A stretch of DNA of 63,252 bases from Symbiodinium natans (Eukaryota; Sar; Dinophyceae; Suessiales; Symbiodiniaceae). The stretch spans positions 229,001-292,252 of the forward strand of contig CAJNDS010002615.1 of assembly GCA_905221605.1 (NCBI GenBank), read 5' to 3'. A program made the translations under genes and the position numbers. The notes beneath the pieces are model-generated. The model saw nothing but the letters and a program-made list of their open reading frames with translations, did no database searches and had not been told where the DNA came from. This document shows, piece by piece, positions 38,901-41,914 of the stretch. Position 1 is the stretch's first letter. Every line of letters begins with the position of its first letter.

Positions 38901-41295
38901 GCCGTTTGGGGTTTAGGGTTTAGGGTTTTGGGTTTTGGGTTTAGGGTTTAGGGTTTAGGGTTTAGGGTTTAGGGTTTAGGGTTTACTTGAAGGTTCATGG
39001 TCCTTACTAACCACTTATAACTGGGCTTATAATCCTACTTATAATTGGGATAGCCCCTATAAGGCCCTTTAGGGGTTTTATAAGTAGGGTTATAAGTACA
39101 GTTATAAGTGGTTAGTAAGTACCATGAACCTTCAAGTACCACCGCCTCAAATTGCACACGCTTCGCTTTTCAAGCAGCAGACTTGACTTCTTTCCCCCCC
39201 CCCCTCCCCCCCAAACAACTAAAACACAAGGAAGCTTGCTCAAGAAGCGTAAGGTCCTTTATGGGTGTACTTACCATACAAGTAAGGGCCCCCTTGCTGT
39301 ATTAATTTCAGTTCAGGGAATTATAACCAAAAAGAGTAAGACTTAACCCAATTTAGGGCCCTGAGAACCCTATTTATAACTAGGGGGCCCCTGCATGCAC
39401 GTAATTGTACAATCGACTCAGGAGCCTTCTGTGTTTTTTTGCCTCCAACCTCTCGAGGTTCGATTCGTGCCGAAGCCCTTGCTGCGAGAAGGGTCTGCTG
39501 GGGCCAGCATCCAGCCGGGCGCCCCGACGCGAGCGAAGCTCGGTTTTGGGTTCAAAGTTTTGGGTTTAGTCACGTTCATGGTTTTGGGCTTGGGGCAGTT
39601 CAGGGGTGTAGGGCTTCTGATTTCGGGGTTCAGGGATTGATTTTTAAGGTTTAGGGTTTGGGGGGTCAGGGTTGAGGCATTCAGATACTAGGGCTCGAAC
39701 TGTAAGACTGTAAGTTTCTGGGTTTACGGCTAGATGAGTGAGCATCGTTGCTCTTAGGTTGGGGCCACTGGTCTTCGTCCAGCCAATCTCGCACCACGTG
39801 GTGCCCCTGCCTTCGGACGGCCACGTGGCAGCACGTCAGCCTGGGTTTGCTTGCGGATAAGGATGAGGGTTTGCGGTTAAGGATGAGTGGGTTTAGGGCT
39901 TCGGGCCATCAGCAACTTATGAGGCACTGTTCTAGAGCAACCCCTAACCCCTACGTCTGCACCGCCTGTCTGCCAAAGTGACAGATTTTTCCCTAAACCC
40001 TAAACCCTAAACCCTAAGCCCTAAGCCCTAAGCCCTAAACCCCTAAGCCCTAAACCAAAACCTTGAACCCTGAACCCAAAACCCTCAACAGACGCCTGGC
40101 CGCCCAGATGGTCCCTACGGCCCCGGCGCCCATCCACCCGCTGGGGTGCGCGACGAGATGCTGGTGCCGGACCAGGAGCCCACTGCAGCATCCCCGGAGC
40201 CCGGAAGCAGGGTTTAGGGTTTATGGTTTAGGGTTCAGCATCTCAAGTCCAAGCATTCACTAGTCAAGAAATTACTCCAGGAAAATACCCACCCGCCCGA
40301 AGAATCCCACAACATGAAGAACATATTTCAATTATGGAACGACCTTGCCCATTAAAAAAAATGACCTTGCCCAGTAAACAGATGACCTTGCCCAGTAAAA
40401 AGATGACCTTGCCCAGTAAAAGGATGACCTTGCCCAGTAAAAGATGACCTTGCCCAGTAAAAAGATGACCTTGCCCAGTAAAAAAATGACCTTGCTCAGT
40501 AAAAAAATGACCTTGCCCAGTAAAAAATGACCTTGCCCAGAAAAAAATGACCTTGCCCAGTAAAAAAATGACCTTGCTGCCAGTAAAAAATGACCTTGCC
40601 CAGTAAAAAAGTGACCTTGCCCAGAAAAAAATGACCTTGCCCAGTAAAAAAAGATGACCTTGCCCAGTAAAAAGATTACTGACCTTGCCCAGTAAAAAGA
40701 TGACCTTGCCCAGTAACATTTTTGCTGGGCAAGGTCTTTTTTTACTGGGCAAGGTCGTTTTTTTGGACGAAACGACCTTGCCCAGTAAAAAATGACCTTG
40801 CCCAGTAAAAACATGACCTTGCCCAGTAACTCCTTAACATTTAAATTATATATATAGGGTTTAGGGTTTTAGGGTTTTAGGGTTTTAGGGTTTTAGGGTT
40901 TTAGGGTTTTAGGGTTTTAGGGTTTTAGGGTTTTAGGGTTTTAGGGTTTTAGGGTTTTTTTAGGGTTTTAGGGTTTTAGGGTTTTAGGGTTTTAGGGTTT
41001 TAGGGTTTTAGGGTTTTAGGGTTTTAGGGTTTTAGGGTTTTAGGGTTTAGGGGTGTAGGGTGTAGGGCAACCGAGATGCAGCAAAGTTAGGAATCGTTTC
41101 CAAAAACCCCGAAATCTCAAACCTCCCACAACCCTCAGCCCCTCAACCCCTCAACCTCTTCAACCTCCCCCCTCGCCTCCCCCAAACCCCCCCAAACCCC
41201 AAAAACCTTCAACCTCCTAACGCCTTGACCTCCTATGCACTCCACTCGGCATGTGAAGGTCTGGAGCCTCCTCCTCAACGCGAGCTGGGCACAAG
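2846..41295 (+). CDS. DUF1680/GH127-type glycosidase gene, about 30 exons over 38 kb
   Basis: The family hydrolyses beta-linked arabinofuranose or related sugars from glycans; members use a Cys nucleophile held in a Zn site made of Glu-x-Cys and Cys-Cys. Seen here: PPLGAVQPGGWL and GLAGRLF (N-terminal family signature), DSNFVGG, PYALNGLVALA, GWLGPDDW, WSSARWPELLWAL, QGYDWHRWF, YSHGVNNAVALK, GADEHLAGREPHRGTELC (metal ligands Glu and Cys), VVVESMRSLE, LAFNALPAA, PCCTVNFAQGWGKF (Cys-Cys), AAFAPSV, TAYPF, VRVPQWAD and LGPLVFVQPI. These blocks occur in family order, each on a separate small exon with AG acceptor and GT, GC or GA donor, and reading phase agrees at most junctions. The 5' end and the region after 39838 are uncertain. 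The gene hosts a copia element in one intron and a duplicated small gene in another. The family assignment rests on remembered motifs, not on an alignment. Confidence 0.82.
3090..3148 (+). CDS. Glycosidase exon 2
   Basis: The acceptor is CTCTGAG and the donor GTGCGC (phase 2). It reads LLWRQTLQRSAEGLAGRLF and continues the GWL...L..Q..GL.G.L signature of the family. It splits a Glu codon with exon 3. Confidence 0.78.
3274..3311 (+). CDS. Glycosidase exon 3
   Basis: The acceptor is AAGCCAG. One base completes the Glu codon, then FYPPVVDSNFVG follows, matching the family block (F/Y)WPxVxDSxWxGG. A GA donor at 3312 (phase 1) fits the next exon; a GC donor at 3316 is the alternative. Confidence 0.72.
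3653..3735 (+). CDS. Glycosidase exon 4
   Basis: The acceptor is CCACGAG. The exon completes Glu and then reads DFPYALNGLVALAAAAG... CDE, matching the family block ERxPYWLNGLVPLA. The donor is GCGTCT (phase 0). Confidence 0.8.
4062..4095 (+). CDS. Glycosidase exon 5
   Basis: Between acceptor TTCGGCAG and donor GTTCCG there are eleven codons plus one base: AIERLLAASSG. This is the helix that precedes DGWLGP in the family. The split Gly codon is completed by exon 6. Confidence 0.75.
4273..4310 (+). CDS. Glycosidase exon 6, GWLGP block
   Basis: The acceptor is GGGCAG. GC completes Gly, then WLGPDDWPSLVE follows, a diagnostic family block. The 3' end is uncertain: a GA donor at 4311 keeps phase 0, but the frame stays open to beyond 4350. 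Confidence 0.75.
4676..4781. repeat. CCCTAAA telomere-type array
   Basis: About fifteen nearly perfect CCCTAAA heptamers lie inside the large intron between glycosidase exons 6 and 7. Confidence 0.95.
4788..5190. repeat. GGGCAAGG-core array 1 (21 bp units, partly inverted)
   Basis: The unit is ATTCGTGGGCAAGGCCCAAAT. Four direct copies are followed by three inverted ones (4898-4961), a 15 bp spacer, then about ten direct copies, so the block can fold into a large hairpin. An AT-rich edge (ATATAATTATAAACC) precedes it. The unit is itself partly palindromic (GGGCAAGGCCC). Long open frames across it on both strands are repeat artefacts. Confidence 0.92.
5200..6560. repeat. 80 bp higher-order tandem repeat
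   Basis: Three telomere-derived subunits (about 29, 29 and 22 bp), each starting TTTAGGGTTTC and ending CCTGTG, CCTGTG and CCCAGCG, repeat together every 80 bp about 15 times. The copies carry point variants such as CAGGGCC versus CAAAGCC. The block lies within an intron of the glycosidase gene. Confidence 0.88.
6561..7216. other. Intron interior, no gene seen
   Basis: The DNA is T-rich with two imperfect copies of a GGTCAAGGGGGGGTCGTATTTTT-like stretch (about 6663 and 6930) and runs of TTTTTCAAG. I see no convincing exon. It belongs to the intron between glycosidase exons 6 and 7. Confidence 0.5.
7217..7378. repeat. CCCTAAA telomere-type array
   Basis: More than twenty CCCTAAA units run directly up to glycosidase exon 7 and form the 3' part of the preceding intron. 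Confidence 0.95.
7404..7434 (+). CDS. Glycosidase exon 7 (micro-exon)
   Basis: Between acceptor GCGCAAG and donor GTTCCC it reads AMAERFGQLS plus one base. The phase fits exon 8. The frame choice depends on that phase; another frame (GDGRALRPTV) is also open. Confidence 0.5.
7953..8122. repeat. Long G-rich low-complexity tract
   Basis: The tract is runs of 5-19 G separated by single T, C or A, strongly G-quadruplex-prone on the + strand. Proline/histidine-rich frames on the minus strand are artefacts of this composition. Confidence 0.85.
8649..8699 (+). CDS. Glycosidase exon 8
   Basis: The acceptor is CCTTAAG. Two bases and 16 codons give GEARVLQEVPCAPSVG, compared with the family block TGDxRVL. 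The GC donor (phase 1) fits exon 9. Another frame (LVKRECCKRF) is open but does not fit the phase. Confidence 0.5.
10515..10613 (+). CDS. Glycosidase exon 9
   Basis: The acceptor is CCCGCAG. It encodes RLRLVAWSSARWPELLWAL and QALRRAKG, matching the family block W..ARW.ELLW...WL. The donor GCGTTTAGGG runs directly into the telomere-type repeat. Confidence 0.75.
11100..11190. repeat. CCCTAAA telomere-type array
   Basis: Thirteen perfect CCCTAAA units lie in the 3' part of the intron before glycosidase exon 10, followed by a C-rich tract and the acceptor. Confidence 0.95.
11221..11302 (+). CDS. Glycosidase exon 10
   Basis: The acceptor is GTTGAG and the donor GTAGGT. It reads ALCGAPAPDGLALRRLAWL then ARLWPGV, with a split Leu codon completed by exon 11. 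It occupies the helix before the QG(Y/F)DW block of the family. Confidence 0.65.
11813..11864 (+). CDS. Glycosidase exon 11, QGYDW block
   Basis: Between acceptor CCCAAG and donor GCCTTG it encodes QGYDWHRWFSNETFPKQ, a close fit to the family block QGxDWxxxF. Phase 0 continues into exon 12. Confidence 0.85.
12160..12290. repeat. 15 bp tandem repeat
   Basis: About seven copies of TTGGGAATATCCATG, with small variants, lie in the intron between glycosidase exons 11 and 12. Because 15 is a multiple of three, several frames stay open on both strands; none looks like a real protein. Confidence 0.9.
12976..13095 (+). CDS. Glycosidase exon 12, HGVNNA block
   Basis: Between acceptor TTGCCAG and donor GTAGGG it has exactly 40 codons, including FSLYSHGVNNAVALKFAALW and SKEMGDATAE. 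HGVNxAxxxKxPAxW is a signature of the DUF1680 catalytic barrel. Confidence 0.92.
13500..13670. repeat. CCCCTTAAG-type short tandem repeat
   Basis: The 9-mer GCCCCTTAA and a ten-base variant with an extra C repeat about 15 times in an intron. They appear to be degenerate relatives of the CCCTAAA unit. Confidence 0.8.
13777..13828 (+). CDS. Glycosidase exon 13
   Basis: Between acceptor TGATTGCAG and donor GTGCTC it reads ASLFAWRQLQQHHGVAS plus one base, compared with the family ...L.RYHGxATG. It completes an Asp codon with exon 14. Confidence 0.9.
14288..14358 (+). CDS. Glycosidase exon 14, catalytic Glu-x-Cys
   Basis: Between acceptor TATTCAG and donor GTGCCC it encodes CRGAFGADEHLAG then REPHRGTELC. 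In the family DEHLAGxxPxxGTELC contains the acid/base Glu region and the Glu and Cys that bind the metal. All are present. Confidence 0.93.
14385..14497. repeat. Foldback element family A, copy 2
   Basis: TACTTGGAGGTTCATGG at the left, CCATGAACCTCCAAGTA at the right and the inner ATAACTGTACTTAT arms are complete. It sits 27 bp inside the intron after glycosidase exon 14. Confidence 0.9.
14714..15021 (+). repeat. 5' LTR
   Basis: It begins TGTTGATGCGCC, ends GTTCCCCAGCA and matches 24335-24642 base for base by eye. It contains a 31 bp tandem duplication at 14849-14910 (AAAGCAACGGCATGGAGCCA...). The gag start codon lies inside it, near its 3' end, as in yeast Ty1. Confidence 0.96.
14957..15790 (+). 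CDS. Retrotransposon Gag, N-terminal part
   Basis: ATG in the context CGCCATGG begins MAGFDPDFAHALNAE inside the 5' LTR; ATG at 15026 is an alternative start. A Ser/Gly-rich region is followed by a coiled-coil-like stretch (VSRKEASQLRVEVERLR) and the start of an 11-residue repeat (SVSGLAASSMP). At the end of the first repeat unit there is one extra C (15788-15790). After it this frame reads GVGPCSFQYAI, an out-of-frame version of the repeat, to a stop at 16054. The real continuation is in the frame that opens at 15792. Confidence 0.8.
15022..15033 (+). promoter_or_regulatory. Possible primer-binding site
   Basis: GGGTATGAGCCC directly after the LTR resembles the plant initiator-Met primer site TGGTATCAGAGCC with two bases lost. 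Its position is right, but the match is weak and the dinoflagellate tRNA sequence is not known to me. It overlaps the gag reading frame. Confidence 0.3.
15756..16038 (+). repeat. 33 bp tandem repeat in gag
   Basis: About eight units of CGGTGTCGGGCCTTGCAGCT... encode SVSGLAASSMP. The first unit is 34 bp because of one extra C, which shifts the frame. All three forward frames are open here. Confidence 0.93.
15792..18690 (+). CDS. Gag C-terminal part, zinc fingers, protease, methyltransferase-like domain
   Basis: Open to a stop at 18714-18716. In order: the SVSGLAASSMP repeat; a capsid-like region (about 16450-17100); a CCCH finger from 17259 (C-x8-C-x5-C-x3-H) followed by a CCHC zinc knuckle CWTCGSKQHTSKSC near 17346; a copia aspartic protease active site LLDSGATH with DSG at 17817-17825; then a domain with HLFAG (18441-18455), EVDINKGADV and IGGPPCRTFS (PPC at 18606-18614). 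The last three resemble motifs I, II and IV of C5-cytosine DNA methyltransferases. The frame is lost about 80 bases after PPC. Confidence 0.85.
18690..24283 (+). CDS. Retrotransposon Pol: rest of methyltransferase-like domain, integrase, RT, RNase H
   Basis: This frame is open from 18563, but homology-like sequence starts near 18697 (WGMPNLSPGEQQ). Next come FGLEHPDDP and FDQGAYGHEQKKPT, which fit later methyltransferase motifs. Integrase: H-x4-H at 19229-19246, C-x2-C at 19265-19276, catalytic Asp 19346, Asp 20189 and Glu 20297, with exactly 35 residues between the last two. RT: TDINSAFTLTP near 22292, YGLKEAPRLW near 22428, YVDD at 22604-22615. RNase H: Asp at 23153, STAEAELYEL near 23261, VDNTAALGLAS, TRHLRVRARYLR. 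After RNase H come two hydrophobic stretches (one is YACLVIGGIALLGVWEFL near 23758) and a Cys/His-rich tail ending at the stop at 24281-24283. Confidence 0.93.
19471..19890 (+). repeat. 14 x 30 bp minisatellite inside integrase
   Basis: Fourteen head-to-tail units, each 30 bp, encode PPGSSEASPV or PHGSSEASPV. The array stays in frame and adds 140 residues between the first and second catalytic Asp of the integrase core. The units are almost identical, so expansion is recent. Confidence 0.97.
24326..24334 (+). promoter_or_regulatory. Polypurine tract
   Basis: GAGGAGGAG lies immediately upstream of the 3' LTR, the expected place for plus-strand priming. The purine stretch extends left through GAAATGAG with one T. 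Confidence 0.75.
24335..24642 (+). repeat. 3' LTR
   Basis: It appears identical to 14714-15021, including the internal 31 bp tandem duplication. The reading frame seen in it is the gag start repeated and has no downstream partner. Confidence 0.96.
24643..24718. repeat. CCCTAAA array, right half of the split target
   Basis: The CCCTAAA tract resumes directly after the 3' LTR and ends in ACCCAG, the acceptor of glycosidase exon 15. The left half of the tract is at 14694-14713. Confidence 0.92.
24723..24778 (+). CDS. Glycosidase exon 15
   Basis: The acceptor is AACCCAG and the donor GCGAGT. It reads VVVESMRSLEEAYAAMPD plus two bases and directly follows TELC of exon 14, as the family block ELCxVVExMxSLE requires. 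The copia element therefore sits between two halves of one conserved motif. Confidence 0.92.
25077..25128 (+). CDS. Glycosidase exon 16
   Basis: The acceptor is GGGAAG and the donor GCCTGG. One base completes Ser, then KRLLHVLARPELADGLE follows, matching the family ...LADRLE. Phase 0 leads into exon 17. Confidence 0.82.
25428..25562. repeat. CTCTCTGT microsatellite
   Basis: The 8-mer CTCTCTGT and pure CT stretches repeat about 15 times, ending 75 bp before the acceptor of exon 17. It may act as a long pyrimidine tract for that acceptor. Confidence 0.93.
25638..25697 (+). CDS. Glycosidase exon 17, AFNALPA block
   Basis: Between acceptor TTGTGGAG and donor GCGCCT it has 20 codons, VLAFNALPAAVSDDNWAHQH, an almost exact match to the family block LAFNALPAxxxxDxWxHQ. 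Confidence 0.93.
25698..26826 (+). other. Intron between glycosidase exons 17 and 18
   Basis: It holds CCCTAAA and TTTAGGG tracts and GC-rich islands near 25870-25920, 26130-26220 and 26330-26410. Exons 17 and 18 join in phase, but family members usually have about 20 more residues here, so one of these islands could be an unrecognised exon. Confidence 0.5.
26827..26885 (+). CDS. Glycosidase exon 18
   Basis: Between acceptor TGACCAG and donor GTACTG it encodes TFGNVGLDATVYGLSPYGA plus two bases, compared with the family GPxxxxFGLxPxFG. It completes Trp with exon 19. Confidence 0.85.
27442..27500 (+). CDS. Glycosidase exon 19, Cys-Cys motif
   Basis: The acceptor is ACTGAAG. It reads NFPCCTVNFAQGWGKFVEP. 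CCTxNxxQGWPKF is the most diagnostic block of the family; its first Cys is the proposed nucleophile and both bind the metal. The donor GCTCAG (phase 1) was chosen because it fits exon 20. Confidence 0.93.
28275..28360. repeat. CCCTAAA telomere-type array
   Basis: About eleven CCCTAAA units, then CCTGAAC variants, form the 3' part of the intron before exon 20. Confidence 0.94.
28398..28425 (+). CDS. Glycosidase exon 20 (28 bp micro-exon)
   Basis: The acceptor is CACTTAG, after a C-rich tract, and the donor GCAACT. It reads LGSVALRG with split codons on both sides (Ser with exon 19, Trp with exon 21). It was accepted because both phases fit and because it supplies the expected spacing between KFV and the AxFAPS block. 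Confidence 0.6.
29513..29579 (+). CDS. Glycosidase exon 21
   Basis: Between acceptor CCTGTCAG and donor GCCTTG it encodes PILLSAAFAPSVIAVPAP then VGGQ, compared with the family block GLxxxxYAPSxV. Phase 0 leads into exon 22. Confidence 0.85.
30248..30283 (+). CDS. Glycosidase exon 22
   Basis: Between acceptor TGGTGAG and donor GCAGGC it has twelve codons, VELSTAYPFNPE, matching the family VxxxTxYPF strand pair. Confidence 0.85.
30310..30520. repeat. Foldback element family E, copy 1
   Basis: GGGTAGCTACATGGTCCCTTAATATGG at the left pairs with CCATATTAAGGGCCC...GAAACTACCC at the right; TTTAGGG sequence lies in the loop. A second copy is at 43560-43722. Confidence 0.6.
30764..30822 (+). CDS. 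Glycosidase exon 23
   Basis: The acceptor is AAGCCAG and the donor GCGTGG. It reads GPLRYTARGIRPPQGAQSR plus two bases. There is no strong motif, but the phases join exons 22 and 24 and the spacing fits the beta-sandwich strand before LRxPxW. Confidence 0.7.
31072..31123 (+). CDS. Glycosidase exon 24
   Basis: Between acceptor TTCCCAG and donor GCGCAT it encodes LELLVRVPQWADLERSE, compared with the family LxLRIPxWA. Phase 0 leads into exon 25, across a 5 kb intron. Confidence 0.88.
31610..32710. repeat. Nested inverted-repeat block
   Basis: AAACCTTTGAAATC and its complement GATTTCAAAGGTTT alternate many times, joined by TCTAAATTCGGGAGGGGGG. Six times the tract passes through TTTTAATGGGTTTGGGAA, and the first five continue into a palindromic core CCCGGGGGAAACTCCCGGG. 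The whole block can fold into multiple large hairpins. It lies within the intron after glycosidase exon 24. Confidence 0.92.
32711..33497. repeat. Degenerate tandem repeat of about 105-112 bp
   Basis: Units carry GAGCCTTCCAGAATTTTCCC, AAAGGC, ACGTAGGGATTTT, GGCGTCCTTGGAAACCCTC and AAAATCATTTTT in fixed order, about seven times with much divergence. No gene was seen. Confidence 0.8.
33498..34258 (+). repeat. Segmental duplication, copy 1
   Basis: It matches 34941-35965 at a constant offset of 1443 bases over at least the first 400, with very few differences. It contains an acidic exon-like end and a small two-exon gene. Confidence 0.93.
33610..33655 (+). CDS. Acidic C-terminal exon candidate, copy 1
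   Basis: After acceptor GTTGAG the frame reads DFVLEEDHDAELLD and stops (TGA). The duplicate at 35053-35098 keeps the frame (one His to Asp change). It could be the last exon of an unrecognised small gene; no other exon was identified. Confidence 0.35.
33894..34314 (+). CDS. Small basic protein, two exons (intact copy)
   Basis: Exon 1 (33894-33947) begins GCCATGGCG and reads MAPGRKQRRAERLQSWNE, with donor GTTACG. Exon 2 (34099-34314), after acceptor CCGGTCAG, reads GRWYVQQSWKRSRREDWRSN, then two to three copies of an 11-residue repeat (YSSSNGSRPLD), then PPHPPPGWQAWKP and stop. The product is about 89 residues, rich in Arg, Ser and Gly, and looks RNA-binding or disordered. I do not recognise a family. 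It is nested in an intron of the glycosidase gene on the same strand. Confidence 0.55.
34941..35965 (+). repeat. Segmental duplication, copy 2
   Basis: This is the tandem partner of 33498-34258. It is longer because the 33 bp repeat CTACAGCTCCTCGAACGGCA... has expanded from about 3 to about 11 copies (35611-35965). Confidence 0.93.
35337..35975 (+). pseudogene. Degraded second copy of the small basic-protein gene
   Basis: The start exon is kept (MAPGRKQRRAERLQ), but GTGGAAC is duplicated at its end (+7 bases). In exon 2 two bases are missing (ACTCCAGACTAC versus ACTCCATGGACTAC), so the repeat is read as LERQSPLGLQL instead of SSNGSRPLDY. The end differs from copy 1. It could still make a protein in the new frame, but not the same one. 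Confidence 0.55.
36155..36221 (+). CDS. Glycosidase exon 25
   Basis: The acceptor is TTCTTTCAG, with a good pyrimidine tract, and the donor GCAGCA (phase 1). It reads EFETRKTLLLSKGPGNKW then HRVQ, fits exon 24 and exon 26 in phase, and corresponds to the family strand region before LxLPM. Confidence 0.75.
36740..37110. repeat. TTTGGGTTTAGAAGGGTTTAGGG tandem repeat
   Basis: About seven degenerate copies of a unit of roughly 45-60 bp are built from TTTAGGG and ATATTTGGGTTTAGAAGGG. It is telomere-derived intron filler. Confidence 0.8.
37107..37320. repeat. GC-rich dispersed repeat, two tandem copies
   Basis: AAAAGAGCTGGTCCCGGCGC followed by GGCCGNAAGGGCCAAGTTTGTC, then TTTTGGGGGCTCC and GAGTCCTGAACCTTAAGCC, occurs at 37115 and 37235. 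Partial copies appear at 37634-37680 and 38048-38085. Confidence 0.85.
37472..37505 (+). CDS. Exon-like micro-island, gene unknown
   Basis: Between CTTTCCAAG and donor GTCTCG the frame reads QTPAEAVSHLQ. It does not fit the phase of the glycosidase exons around it, so it is either an alternative exon or chance. Confidence 0.25.
37880..37985. repeat. Foldback element family D, copy 2
   Basis: TTAGGGGTCGGAATAATTAC at the left and TTTTAATTATTGAGGCCCCT at the right are related to the intron-forming element at 60810-60920. Confidence 0.65.
38540..38810. repeat. Long CCCTAAA array with variants
   Basis: CCCTAAG, CCCTACG and CCCTACA variants give way to long perfect CCCTAAA runs. The array is the 3' part of the intron before exon 26. 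Confidence 0.96.
38825..38874 (+). CDS. Glycosidase exon 26
   Basis: The acceptor is CTTGAAG and the donor GCCAGG. Two bases complete Ser, then PSTLALPIAEANAVWE follows, compared with the family VxLxLPM. Phase 0 leads into exon 27. Confidence 0.75.
38984..39138. repeat. Foldback element family A, copy 3
   Basis: This is a complete hairpin: TACTTGAAGGTTCATGG to CCATGAACCTTCAAGTA with long arms (ACTAACCACTTATAACTG...). It starts directly where a TTTAGGG array ends. Confidence 0.92.
39458..39537 (+). CDS. Glycosidase exon 27
   Basis: The acceptor is CTCTCGAG and the donor GCTCGG (phase 2). It reads VRFVPKPLLREGSAGASIQ then PGAPTRA. Its phases link exon 26 to the LGPLVF block of exon 28. Confidence 0.75.
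39758..39838 (+). CDS. Glycosidase exon 28, RGPLVF block
   Basis: The acceptor is GCTCTTAG. It reads LGPLVFVQPISHHVVPLP then SDGHVAAR, compared with the family RGPLVFxL. The end is uncertain: a GC donor at 39839 or a GT donor at 39826. Confidence 0.8.
40092..40211 (+). CDS. Exon candidate after the glycosidase RGPLVF block
   Basis: The acceptor is CTCAACAG and the donor GTTTAGGG. All three frames are open; TPGRPDGPYGPG...RDEMLVPDQEP and RLAAQMVPTAPAPIHP are both plausible, depending on where exon 28 ends. Confidence 0.5.
40320..40857. repeat. GGGCAAGG-core array 2 (GACCTTGCCCAGTAAAAA)
   Basis: About 26 copies of an 18-21 bp unit, two of them inverted at 40722-40757, end in an AT-rich edge TTTAAATTATATATATA. 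It is related in plan to the arrays at 4788-5190 and 55409-55652. Confidence 0.93.
40855..41050. repeat. TTTTAGGG octamer array
   Basis: More than twenty units of the 8-mer TTTTAGGG, not the usual heptamer, start at the AT-rich edge of array 2. A complementary CCCTAAAA octamer array lies at 49095-49210. Confidence 0.94.
41259..41295 (+). CDS. Glycosidase exon candidate, WNYAL-like block
   Basis: The acceptor is ATGTGAAG and the donor GCCCTT. It reads VWSLLLNASWAQ, compared with the family WxYALxLD. The fit is weak, and there is no phase check. Confidence 0.4.
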
Positions 41296-41801
41296 GCCCT
41301 TGGCTCTTTGGGTGGTTTAGGGTTTAGGGTTAGGGTTTAGGGTTTAGGGTGAAGGTTTTATGTACCCTGGATATCATTACAATGTGAGTTGCAATACTGT
41401 GTGAAGGGCGGTCGGAATCACCGCTAGCTTCGTTTAGTGGAGGGGGCAGTTGTTGCAGCAAAACGCCGAGGATCGATAGGGGACGTGCTAAAATGACAGG
41501 GTTATTTGATGCGATAGGAGAAAAGTGCGGTAGGTGAAAAACATGGAAAACGATAGGGGGCGCGCGAATTCAAAAACAAGCAAGGCTGAAACAAGCAATT
41601 TTGAAGCCCAAAAAAGGGGGTCGCGGGGGATCCCAGGTCCCATGGGGGGGTCCCAAGGTTTAGGGTTTAGGGTTTAAAGGGCCTAGCGGGGTCCCAAAGA
41701 GGTCCCCAAAGGGGTCCTGGAAGGCCCAAGGCCGGCCAGACCAAACAATGCACTTTTTGAGCACCCGCCGGGCCCCTAAACTTCCCTAAGCTCTTCAACC
41801 C

Positions 41802-41914
41802 TACTTGGAGGTTCATGGGTACTTAGAAGTAGGGTTCTAAGTATGGTCGCCTTACTTAGAGCCTATTTAGGCCACTTAAAAACCCTACTCGTAACACCAA
41901 TAAACCTCCAAGTA
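41802..41914. repeat. Foldback element family A, copy 4 (diverged)
   Basis: TACTTGGAGGTTCATGGGTA pairs with a diverged right end AAACCTCCAAGTA; the inner arms are shorter than in other copies. Confidence 0.7.

Noticed and set aside
40264-40814. Phe/Trp-rich minus-strand proteins over the GACCTTGCCCAG array
   Set aside because: The unit is often a multiple of three bases, so frames stay open; no other evidence supports them.
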